DNA of 64,000 nt from the NCBI GenBank assembly GCA_046154125.1, contig JBJXEJ010000167.1:1-64000 (forward strand), read 5' to 3'. The DNA is from PBB1 sp046154125. Lineage in GTDB: Bacteria > Pseudomonadota > Gammaproteobacteria > Burkholderiales > Burkholderiaceae_C. Shown in pieces: positions 34,487 to 41,965 of this stretch. A model generated the notes under the pieces. The model had not been told where the DNA came from and did no database searches. It saw only the letters and a program-made list of their open reading frames with translations. The number at the start of each line of letters is the position of its first letter. The first letter of the stretch is position 1. Both the position numbers and the translations under genes were made by a program.

Positions 34487-35166
34487 CGGTACGAGCGGGC
34501 CAGGGTGTCGGCCGGCGTGCCCATCCAGTACCGCCAGCGCAGGGACCACATCAGCAGGATCGTTCGCCACACCCCATGGCGATCCCAGCGCCGACCCGAG
34601 GTCACGACGCGTGCGCGCAGGCACGCCGGACGGCATCGGCGGCGCAGGCGGGTCGACAGCTCGATGTCTTCCATCAGCGGCTGGTCCGGGAATCCGCCGA
34701 TCGATTCGAAGAGCGTCCGGCGCACGAAGATCGCCTGATCACCGGTGGCGATGCCGGACCAGCGTGATCGAAGGTTCATGAGCGCGGCAATCACCGGCAG
34801 CATCACCGACCTGCCTGCGATCTCCACGTCGAAGCGGCCCCATTCGGCTCCGGCTTCCAGCGCAACACCGATCGACGCCATGGCGTTGTCGGGAAGTCGC
34901 GTGTCGGCATGCACGAACAGCAGCACCTCGCCGCGTGCCGCGGCGGCGCCGGCGTTGAGTTGCCGCGCTCGACCGCGGGGTGCCTGCAGCACCCGATCGG
35001 CGCCGCCGTTGCAGCGCGCCACCGTGTCGTCGTCACTGCCGCCGTCGACCACCAGCACCTCGGCACCGGCGGTGCGCAACGCAGAAAGACCGTCGAGCGT
35101 GTCGGCGACGTCTGCCGCCTCGTTCCAGGTCGGGATGACGATGGACAGCGAGGTCCTCATCACCAT
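34483..35166 (-). CDS. TIGR04283-like glycosyltransferase family 2 protein
   Basis: A 227-residue GT-A glycosyltransferase ('transferase 2' of the selenodomain cluster). N-terminal LSIVIPTWNEAADVADTL, nucleotide-sugar site VLVVDGGSDDDTV, the D-x-D-like HADTRLPDNA, and GIATGDQAIFVRRTLFESIGGFPDQPLMEDIELSTRL near the acceptor site are all seen. C-terminal residues contain a hydrophobic stretch (HGVWRTILLMWSLRWRYW), perhaps peripheral to the membrane. The ATG follows the TGA of the upstream gene directly. Confidence 0.88.
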   Translation of the reverse strand: MVMRTSLSIVIPTWNEAADVADTLDGLSALRTAGAEVLVVDGGSDDDTVARCNGGADRVLQAPRGRARQLNAGAAAARGEVLLFVHADTRLPDNAMASIGVALEAGAEWGRFDVEIAGRSVMLPVIAALMNLRSRWSGIATGDQAIFVRRTLFESIGGFPDQPLMEDIELSTRLRRRCRPACLRARVVTSGRRWDRHGVWRTILLMWSLRWRYWMGTPADTLARSYR

Positions 35167-37335
35167 TCAGCCGCGTTGCCAGGCGAGGAACCGCTCGACC
35201 CATCCCAGCACGCGCTGCGGCGCGTGGGCTCGCTTCCACGCTCCGGCCGCGTACTTGTTCGCCTCGGCCAGCGTCGGGTAGGTGTGGACCGTGCCGAGAA
35301 TCTTGTCGAGTCCCAGGCCGTGCTTCATCGCCAGCACGTACTCGGCGAGCAGGTCGCCGGCGTGCGCGCCGACGATCGTCACGCCGAGAATCCTGTCCTT
35401 GCCCGGCACCGTCAGCACCTTGACGAATCCCTGTGGGGTGCCGTCGGCAATCGCGCGGTCGAGGTCGTCGAGCAGGTAACGCGTGACCTCGACCGCGATG
35501 CCCTGCGTGGCGGCCTCGGCCTCCGACAGTCCGACGCGCGCCACTTCGGGGTCGGTGAAGGTCGCCCACGGGATCACCGAATAGTCGACACGGAAGCGCT
35601 TGAAGCGGCCGAACAGCGCGTTCACCGCCGCATACCAGGCCTGGTGCGCCGCGACGTGCGTCAGCTGGTACGGCCCGGCCACGTCGCCGACCGCGTAGAT
35701 GTTGGGGTAGAGCGTTTCCAGCCAGGCGTTGGTCGCGATGGTCTTCCTTTCCGTCAGCGGGATGCCCAGTTCCTCCAGCCCGTAGCCCTCGACACGCGGG
35801 CTGCGGCCGACCGCACACAGCAGCTGGTCGAAGGCCACTGCGCGCTCCACGCTGCCATGCCTGACGATCAGCCGGCGTTCGCCGTCGACGTTTTCGACCC
35901 GCAGCGCTTCGTGACCGGTCAGCAACTCCACGCCGTCGTCGCGCCGGGCCTGCGCGACGAGCGCCGACGCGTCCGCGTCTTCGCGGCCCAGCACCCGCGG
36001 CGCCATCTCGACCTGGGTGACCTGGGAGCCCAGCCGCGCAAAGCTCTGCGCCAGTTCGCAGCCGATCGGCCCGCCGCCCAGCACCAGCAGGCGACGCGGC
36101 AGTTCGGTCAGCCCCCACAGCGTGTCGCTGGTCAGGAAGCCGGCTTCCTGCAGGCCCGGGATCGGCGGCACGAACGGGCTGGCGCCGGCGGCGATCACGA
36201 TGCTGCGCGTGGTCAGCGTCTGCGTCGTGCCATCGGAACGGGTCAGCTCGACGCTCCACGGCGAGGTGATGCGCGCGTGTCCCTGCACCACGTCGACGCC
36301 GAGCGTGGTGTAACGCTCGATGGAATCGTGCGGCTGGATGTCGCGAATCACGCGCTGCACCCGCGCCATCACGGCCGCGAAATCGACGCGGCCGCTGGCG
36401 TCGTGGATGCCCAGCGCCGAGGCCTGGCGGATCTCGTGCGCCAGCTTGGCCGACCGGATCAGCGCCTTGCTCGGCACGCAGCCGAAATTGAGGCAATCGC
36501 CGCCCATCCGGTGGCCTTCGACCAGCGTCACCCGGGCCTTGACTGCGGCGGCGATGTAGGCCGTGACCAGCCCGCCCGCGCCGGCTCCGATCACCACCAG
36601 ATTGCGGTCGAAGCGCTTCGGTCGCGGCCATCGGGCGTAGACCTTTCTACGCTGCAGCGCACCGATCACGTACTTGGCGACGAGGGGGAACACGCCCAGC
36701 AACGCGAAGCTCAGCAGCAGCGGTGGCGACAGCACATCGGCCAGACGCGAAATGCCTGCGAGCTGCGTGCCGGCGTTCACGTAGACAGCCGTGCCGCACA
36801 GCATGCCGAGCTGGCTGACCCCGTAGAAGCGCGTCGCGGTGATCGGCGTCAGGCCGACCAGCAGATTGACCAGGAAGAACGGAAAGACCGGCACCAGGCG
36901 CAGTGTCAGCAAGTACCAGGCTCCGTCGCGCCGCATGCCCTCGTTGACTGGGGCGAGCCGCGAGCCGAAGCGCGCCTGCACGGTGTCGCGCAGCAGGTAA
37001 CGGGCGGCCAGGAAGGCCAGCGTCGCGCCGATGCTGGACGCGAACGACACCAGCACCAGGCCGAGCCCCAGGCCGAAGACGGCGCCGGCCGCCAGCGTCA
37101 TCACCGCCGCACCGGGCAGCGACAGTGCGGCCACGGCGACATACAGCGCGAAGAAGCCGCCGGCGAAGGCCGCAGGCGATTGCTGGTACCGCGCGACCAG
37201 CGCGTCACGGCTGCCCTTCAGCGCTTCGAGCGTCAGCAGGCTGCCGAGATCGAAGTGCCGGTACAGCATGGCGGCGAGCCCCACCGCCAGCGCGAACGCG
37301 GCCCACAGCCAGCGCTGGCGCCTCGCCATGATCAC
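35167..37335 (-). CDS. Fusion of TVP38/TMEM64 membrane protein and FAD-dependent disulfide oxidoreductase
   Basis: A 722-residue two-part protein. Residues about 1-235 are a TVP38/TMEM64 (SNARE-associated/DedA-like) membrane domain with several helices (ALYVAVAALSLPGAAVMTLAAGAVFGL, FGSRL..., LRLVPVFPFFLVNLLVGLTPI). Residues about 240-715 form a mercuric-reductase-like flavoprotein: NLVVIGAGAGGLVTAYIAA, redox pair GGDCLNFGCVPSKAL, a NAD site LVLGGGPIGCELAQ, YAVGDVAGPYQLTH, and the dimer interface HTYPTLAEANKYAA. Such fusions occur in several proteobacteria; the substrate is unknown. It sits between ArsS and the glycosyltransferases, with a 4-base overlap with arsS, so probably acts at the membrane in the same pathway. 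Confidence 0.88.
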   Translation of the reverse strand: MIMARRQRWLWAAFALAVGLAAMLYRHFDLGSLLTLEALKGSRDALVARYQQSPAAFAGGFFALYVAVAALSLPGAAVMTLAAGAVFGLGLGLVLVSFASSIGATLAFLAARYLLRDTVQARFGSRLAPVNEGMRRDGAWYLLTLRLVPVFPFFLVNLLVGLTPITATRFYGVSQLGMLCGTAVYVNAGTQLAGISRLADVLSPPLLLSFALLGVFPLVAKYVIGALQRRKVYARWPRPKRFDRNLVVIGAGAGGLVTAYIAAAVKARVTLVEGHRMGGDCLNFGCVPSKALIRSAKLAHEIRQASALGIHDASGRVDFAAVMARVQRVIRDIQPHDSIERYTTLGVDVVQGHARITSPWSVELTRSDGTTQTLTTRSIVIAAGASPFVPPIPGLQEAGFLTSDTLWGLTELPRRLLVLGGGPIGCELAQSFARLGSQVTQVEMAPRVLGREDADASALVAQARRDDGVELLTGHEALRVENVDGERRLIVRHGSVERAVAFDQLLCAVGRSPRVEGYGLEELGIPLTERKTIATNAWLETLYPNIYAVGDVAGPYQLTHVAAHQAWYAAVNALFGRFKRFRVDYSVIPWATFTDPEVARVGLSEAEAATQGIAVEVTRYLLDDLDRAIADGTPQGFVKVLTVPGKDRILGVTIVGAHAGDLLAEYVLAMKHGLGLDKILGTVHTYPTLAEANKYAAGAWKRAHAPQRVLGWVERFLAWQRG

Positions 37336-38306
37336 GGAGAGCGTGCCTCGAGCGCGCCGCCGCAGCTGCTGCCCTGGCCGGCAGTGCAGCCGTAGCAGTG
37401 ATCGGCGACGCGGATGTCCTCGTCGACCGGGCTGTGCTCCAGCAGGTCGCGCACGTGCGCCCGCACGCGGCCGTTCAGCCGCGCCGGCAGGCCGAGCATC
37501 TGGTTGAAGTCGCAGTCGTACAGATCACCCTGCCAGTCGACGCTGACCAGTGACTGGCACATCACCGTGGCCAGGTTGTCGGCCTGGAACGCGCCCTTGA
37601 GAAGTTGAAGGTAGGTCTCGAACTGCCCCTTCGACACCAGCATGCTGCCGAATCGCTGGATCGGCATGTTGGTCAGCGCGAAGAGGTGGTTGAAGCGGAT
37701 GCCGAAATGGGCTTCGAGCTCGCGCTTGTAGTCGTCCTCCAGCGCGCCCTGAGGCGGTGGCAGTACCGGCCCCTGCGGGTTGTAGACGAGGTTCAGCGTC
37801 AACGTGCTGCCCGGCTGCGCATAGCCCAGCGCGTTGAAGCGCTGCAACGCGGCGATGCTCTTGTCGAACACGCCGACGCCGCGTTGCCGATCGACGTTGG
37901 TGACCGAATAGCACGGCAGCGATGCCACCACTTCGACCTGCTGTCCGGCCAGGAATTCGGCCAGGTCTTCCTGCCCGGGCTCGAACAGGATCGTCAGGTT
38001 GCAGCGGTCGATCACCCGCACGCCCATCGATCGCGCGGCCTGCACCAGCCGGCGGAACTGCGGATTCAGCTCGGGTGCGCCGCCGGTCAGGTCGATCGTC
38101 TGGATGCGGCGCTGCTTGACGATCGCCAGCACCAGGTCCGCGGTGTCGGCGTCCATCTCCTCGGTGCGCGTCGGCCCGGCGTTCACGTGGCAGTGCAGGC
38201 AGCTCTGGTTGCAGCGGTACCCGAGGTTGACCTGCAGCGTGTCGATCGAGCGACGACGCAGCGGCGGGAAGTCGGTTCGGGCGAGCAGCGGAAAGGTCGG
38301 GTGCAT
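37332..38306 (-). CDS. arsS: Arsenosugar-type radical SAM protein ArsS (Cys form)
   Basis: A 324-residue radical SAM enzyme. The cluster motif CNQSCLHC (CxxxCxxC) is near residue 33, followed by the SAM-binding DLTGGAPELNP. The C-terminal DUF3641/selenodomain region ends with VADHCYGCTAGQGSSCGG, where some homologues carry selenocysteine; here the codon is TGC, so it is Cys. Known homologues are proposed to make the 5'-deoxyadenosyl-dimethylarsine precursor of arsenosugars. No arsM or arsenite pump is in the window. First gene of the five-gene leftward overlap operon ending at 32778. Confidence 0.87.
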   Translation of the reverse strand: MHPTFPLLARTDFPPLRRRSIDTLQVNLGYRCNQSCLHCHVNAGPTRTEEMDADTADLVLAIVKQRRIQTIDLTGGAPELNPQFRRLVQAARSMGVRVIDRCNLTILFEPGQEDLAEFLAGQQVEVVASLPCYSVTNVDRQRGVGVFDKSIAALQRFNALGYAQPGSTLTLNLVYNPQGPVLPPPQGALEDDYKRELEAHFGIRFNHLFALTNMPIQRFGSMLVSKGQFETYLQLLKGAFQADNLATVMCQSLVSVDWQGDLYDCDFNQMLGLPARLNGRVRAHVRDLLEHSPVDEDIRVADHCYGCTAGQGSSCGGALEARSP

Positions 38307-38334
38307 GGGCCTGTGCCTGAGAACGAAACGGTGG

Positions 38335-38631
38335 CTATCTGGCCGCGCCTTGCGCGATGCGCATGGCTTCCTGCCTCAGTTGCATCGACTTCTGATCGAT
38401 GGCGTCCAGTTTGGCGCTGGGCTCTTTCACCTTCGACCTGGCTTTGAGGTACTCCGCCTGCTCGGTCATGCCGTTGCACTCCGGTATGCCGGTGTCTCCC
38501 TGCTTCGCCTTCATGTGGTCCACGCATTTCTGCAGGGTCTGATTCATGTGGTTGCCCGCCGCAGCCGCTTCGTCGACGGAATCGCAGGCAGACAGGAACA
38601 ACGCAAGCGCGATGACGAAGAGACTTTTCAT
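38335..38631 (-). CDS. Small lipoprotein, unknown function
   Basis: A 98-residue protein with a lipoprotein signal (MKSLFVIALALFLSAC, lipobox LSAC, Cys 16), then a helical, charged domain with two further Cys (QKCVDHMKAKQGDTGIPECNG) that could form a disulfide. No family recognised. It lies 28 bp upstream of arsS on the same strand, so it could be the first gene of that operon or an independent gene. Confidence 0.7.
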   Translation of the reverse strand: MKSLFVIALALFLSACDSVDEAAAAGNHMNQTLQKCVDHMKAKQGDTGIPECNGMTEQAEYLKARSKVKEPSAKLDAIDQKSMQLRQEAMRIAQGAAR

Positions 38632-38700
38632 GACGGCATGGGCTCGGTTGAGGGCAGGCTGGATTGTGGCGAACGCCGCCGGGCGATCGACTCGCGGGGC

Positions 38701-39456
38701 TTACAGCCGCACGCTGGCCCGGCCGATGCCATCGAACGCCACGTCGATCTCGTCACCGGGCTGCGCCTGCAACAACCCGCACCAGCTGCCGGTCGTCACC
38801 ACGCTCCCGGCAGAAAGCACCGCCCCGTTACGGGTGGCGTGACGCAGCCAGGCTGGCACCCCGAAGACCGGATCCGACAACGGGTGGGAGCCACGGAACG
38901 TGCGTTCGGCTTGCACGCCGATGCGCACCCGGCAGGCCTGCGTCGGCCACGTGCGCGCCGCATCGAATTCGACCCAGTCACCGAGGACCAGGGCGCCGTG
39001 CGACAACATGTCGGCCAGCTGCGCCAGCGCGGGCGCCTGCGGGCCCTCGGCCCAGCGCGAGTCGACGATCTCGATGGACACGCACATGGCATCGATCAAG
39101 TCACGCGCGCCAGCCAGGTCGAGCTGCGCCGCGAGTGCCGCATCCACCGGTTCGCGCAGGCGCAACGCCACCTCGGCCTCGACGCCGCCCCGCGCGCAGG
39201 GCCAGTCACCTGCTTGCGCCGGACTGCTCCACACGCCGGCTGGCGGCAAGGGGGCGTGAGAAAGGACGGTGTTTCGCGAAGGGCCGCCCAACTTCCAGTA
39301 CCGGGGCGTGGCGTTGCCGAACCAGCCGAGCTCGAGGGCCACTCGTTCCTGCGTCGCGTAGGCGGCATTCGTGTCTGCCAGTGTGGGTGCTGGTCGTGCT
39401 CGATGGTCCTGTCGAGCCTGGATCAAGCGTGAAACGGCGATGTCGATGTCTGTCAT
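38701..39456 (-). CDS. 2-keto-4-pentenoate hydratase / fumarylacetoacetase-like protein
   Basis: A 251-residue FAH-superfamily protein. The family pattern is ARQDHRARPAPTLADTNAAYATQERVALE, then VEAEVALRLREP (metal-binding Glu pair), CVSIEIVDSRW, and a final substrate loop GAVLSAGSVVTTGSWCGLLQAQPGDEI. This is close to MhpD-type 2-hydroxypenta-2,4-dienoate hydratases. No catabolic pathway genes surround it, so the real substrate is open. It is divergent from creA. Confidence 0.8.
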   Translation of the reverse strand: MTDIDIAVSRLIQARQDHRARPAPTLADTNAAYATQERVALELGWFGNATPRYWKLGGPSRNTVLSHAPLPPAGVWSSPAQAGDWPCARGGVEAEVALRLREPVDAALAAQLDLAGARDLIDAMCVSIEIVDSRWAEGPQAPALAQLADMLSHGALVLGDWVEFDAARTWPTQACRVRIGVQAERTFRGSHPLSDPVFGVPAWLRHATRNGAVLSAGSVVTTGSWCGLLQAQPGDEIDVAFDGIGRASVRL

Positions 39457-39566
39457 GGCGGTGGAAGCCGGTGGTGGCGCGCGGCTGCGGACCGTACGCG
39501 TGCATCATCGCAGCGTGCAGACCCCGGTGCGGGGATCAACCGAGACTCGTCACGAAAGGACCCCTG

Positions 39567-40031
39567 ATGCGACGCTTCGTTCCACTTCTTGCGCTGGCCG
39601 TCTGCGCTGCAGCGCAGGCCGAGACCATCGGCTCGGTCGACACGGTGTTCAAGTTCATCGGACCGGACCACAAGATCGTGGTCGAGGCCTACGACGACCC
39701 GAAAGTCAGCGGTGTGACGTGCTACCTGTCGCGCGCCAAGACTGGCGGGATCAAGGGGGCGCTCGGTCTGGCTGAGGACAAGTCCGAGGCATCGATCGCC
39801 TGCCGGCAGGTCGGCCCGATCTCCATTCCGAAGGCACTGCCCGAAAAGGAAGAGATCTTCAACGAGCGAATCAGCCTGGTGTTCAAGAAGCTGCGCATCG
39901 TGCGCATGGTCGACCCGAAGCGCAATGCGCTCGTGTACCTGACCTATTCCGACCGGCTGATCGAGGGGTCCCCTCAGAACTCGGTCACGGTCGTTCCTGT
40001 CGACCGAGCCGCGATCATTCCTGTGAAGTGA
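39567..40031 (+). CDS. creA: CreA family protein
   Basis: A 154-residue exported protein with a signal peptide (MRRFVPLLALAVCAAAQA^E) and the CreA hallmark IGSVDTVFKFIGPDHKIVVEAYDDPKVSGVTCYLSRAKTGG, then GLAEDKSEASIACRQVGPI and YLTYSDRLIEGSPQNSVTVVPV. The two cysteines may pair. CreA is conserved in proteobacteria; its function is unknown. AAAGGA precedes the ATG. Its 3' end overlaps the convergent PEP-CTERM gene by 17 bp. Confidence 0.92.
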   Translation: MRRFVPLLALAVCAAAQAETIGSVDTVFKFIGPDHKIVVEAYDDPKVSGVTCYLSRAKTGGIKGALGLAEDKSEASIACRQVGPISIPKALPEKEEIFNERISLVFKKLRIVRMVDPKRNALVYLTYSDRLIEGSPQNSVTVVPVDRAAIIPVK

Positions 40032-40692
40032 TCGGCGCTCCGGAGCGGTCCCTCATGCGTTGCGGTGCGCGCAACCGCTTCCGGGTCGCGAAGCCGGCTG
40101 CAGCCAACCCTGCCAGTGCCAGTGCCATGGTTCCGGGTTCGGGAACGGCTCTCGAGATGCGGACTCCGGCGTCGGCTGCCGTGAACTCGATCTTGTCCAG
40201 AGACCCGCCGTAGCTGTCACTGAATCCAATGGCGTTGAATCGCAGATCGCCCAGACCGTCGAAGTTGACGAGGCTGGTGTAGTGCTGCCAGAGGTGATTG
40301 CTGCCAGGATTTCCGGTGTCGAGCAGCACGCTTCCCAGGTCGATTCCGTCCAGGGAGAACGAGAGTCCGTTTGTCTGCGTGCCGGTTCCCGGCCGCGCCG
40401 AATACCAGAAGCTCAGCAAGTACTCGCCAGCGAGTCCGCTCAAGGTCTGCGTCATCGAGCTGTTGCCGTAGGAATCGAGTTCCACGAAGTTCTTCCCGTC
40501 GAGCGCGGTGCCGGCGATGTTGTCGCGCAACTCGATTCCGGAGCCGATGCCTGTCCAGCCGGGCAGCGATTTGTAGACACCCCAGGTTCCTGCAGCTTGA
40601 GGAGTCGCCTCGAAGCTGCCGTTGGTCACGAGGTTCGCAGCCGCCGGGAAGAACGGCAATGAAATCAGCGCGGCAATGAGCAGTTTCTTCAT
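40015..40692 (-). CDS. PEP-CTERM sorting-domain protein with DUF642-like domain
   Basis: A 225-residue surface protein: signal peptide (MKKLLIAALISLPFFPAAA^N), a beta-rich domain starting NLVTNGSFEATPQAAGTW, as in DUF642/choice-of-anchor proteins, and the sorting signal AVPEPGTMALALAGLAAAGFATRKR near residue 186. About 20 residues (LRAPQRMRDRSGAPITSQE) follow the basic cluster, again longer than usual. It needs an exosortase, not in this window. The 275-bp upstream gap holds no gene and no clear sigma-54 site. Confidence 0.87.
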   Translation of the reverse strand: MKKLLIAALISLPFFPAAANLVTNGSFEATPQAAGTWGVYKSLPGWTGIGSGIELRDNIAGTALDGKNFVELDSYGNSSMTQTLSGLAGEYLLSFWYSARPGTGTQTNGLSFSLDGIDLGSVLLDTGNPGSNHLWQHYTSLVNFDGLGDLRFNAIGFSDSYGGSLDKIEFTAADAGVRISRAVPEPGTMALALAGLAAAGFATRKRLRAPQRMRDRSGAPITSQE

Positions 40693-40967
40693 GGTTGGTG
40701 AGGATGTCCGGATGGTTCGTGGGGCGCGTTTTCAACAGTGATAGGGGATGGTCGCCTGTCTGCTGCCTGCCATGGCGTCCATCGCACTTGCCTGTGGGCG
40801 GCCACGTGACTTCCTCCACGCGTCCAGCGGCCGTGAGTTGTTTTTTGAGCGCAGGCCGAGCCCGTTCCTGCTCCGGATCGTTGCAACCGGTCGTCGGTAT
40901 TGGCGGGGGAAATCGCCGAGGCCCACTCCAGGATGGATCTGAACGCCGCTTCGAGAAGCAGGGCGGT

Positions 40968-41729
40968 CTAGACCAAAGGCATTGGCCTGCCTGATGATGC
41001 GGAGAGGTCACGCAAACGCTGATGCGCACTGTCATCCCATGCGACGGGCAACTGGTTCCTGGCCTGCAGGTAGTGGTGGGTGAACACGTCGAGGTAGGCC
41101 TCCAGCGTTTGTTCGGCAGCCTGCTCGCCCGCGAGATTCAGGCACAGGGCGGCCACCTCGCTGGTGCAGAAGTGGTCGTCGCGGCGGGAGCGTCGCAGCT
41201 TGTATCGCGACAGCTGGTCCGGCTTCAGGCTGAGCACTGGAAGGTGGTCGAGGTACGGGCTCTTGCGGAACATCTTGCGTGCCTCGGACCAGGTGGCGTC
41301 GAACAGGATGAACAGCGGGCGCTTGAGGGGTTCACCACAGGGGACGTCCGTCAACTCGACGCTGTGCACCACGCGCTCGGGCTCGACGTACTCCGCAGGA
41401 AACACCACATAGGGCTGCCATTGCGGATCGCTCAGCAGGATCAGCAACCCGGGGTCTGTTTCGGTGCGCGCCCAGCTGAAGGCAAAGGTGTCGGCCACGA
41501 CATCGGCGATCAGCCAGCCCGTGTTGGTCGGCTTGAGCGGCTCGATATCGGCCATCAGCAGGCACACCCCCGACCGCGTAGGCACCGCCGGGCGCAATGC
41601 GCACATGCAGTGGCTGGGCAGCAGCCGGCAGCCTGCACACCGCTCGCGCTTGAAACCGCCGCGCGCGAGAAAGGGTTTGGCACTGCGCGCCAGGCGGGCG
41701 GTGCGCAGGCGGGAGACGGCGTGGAGCAT
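40968..41729 (-). CDS. DTW-domain tRNA-uridine aminocarboxypropyltransferase-like protein
   Basis: A 253-residue DTW protein (TapT family), which transfers an aminocarboxypropyl group from SAM to uridine 47 of certain tRNAs. The N-terminal zinc-type knuckle CAGCRLLPSHCMC, the central FDATWSEARKMFRKSPYL (the D-T-W motif is here D-A-T-W) and the late LRDDHFCTSEVAALCL-like segment SRRDDHFCTSEVAALCL match. Start is the ATG before LHAVSRLRTARLARSA; upstream frame is less conserved. Two genes downstream converge far away; function is independent of the neighbours. Confidence 0.85.
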   Translation of the reverse strand: MLHAVSRLRTARLARSAKPFLARGGFKRERCAGCRLLPSHCMCALRPAVPTRSGVCLLMADIEPLKPTNTGWLIADVVADTFAFSWARTETDPGLLILLSDPQWQPYVVFPAEYVEPERVVHSVELTDVPCGEPLKRPLFILFDATWSEARKMFRKSPYLDHLPVLSLKPDQLSRYKLRRSRRDDHFCTSEVAALCLNLAGEQAAEQTLEAYLDVFTHHYLQARNQLPVAWDDSAHQRLRDLSASSGRPMPLV

Positions 41730-41844
41730 GGGGTGTCTCGAGGAGCGGGCGCCGCGACGCCACTGGGGTTTCGTGGCACATCCATGCCGACATCGGCGGC
41801 TTGTCGTCAAGGGCCAAACTAGCCGGTTTCAGTCGGCTGACGAA

Positions 41845-41877
41845 CTCCGCCCGCGAACCGGTCGTTCGCGGGCGGAG
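41845..41877. repeat. 13-bp perfect hairpin downstream of the PKD gene
   Basis: CTCCGCCCGCGAA (41845-41857), a 7-base loop and TTCGCGGGCGGAG (41865-41877) form a perfect stem in the gap after the PKD-protein gene. On the minus strand only a weak T-rich tail (TTCGTC) follows, so it could stop leftward transcription poorly or protect the RNA end. Confidence 0.6.
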
Positions 41878-41965
41878 ATGGTAGCTCGGTCCTGGCTGGC
41901 GTGCGGCGGTTCGCCCAGGTCTTCTCTCAGAGCTGGGCCGAGCGCAGCTAGACGCGGCACCCCCT

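Noticed and set aside
37332..38306. Selenocysteine in ArsS
   Set aside because: The relevant codon is TGC, not TGA, so it is an ordinary cysteine.
40693..40967. Sigma-54 site before the PEP-CTERM gene
   Set aside because: TGGCAG occurs, but the GC element at the right distance is missing.
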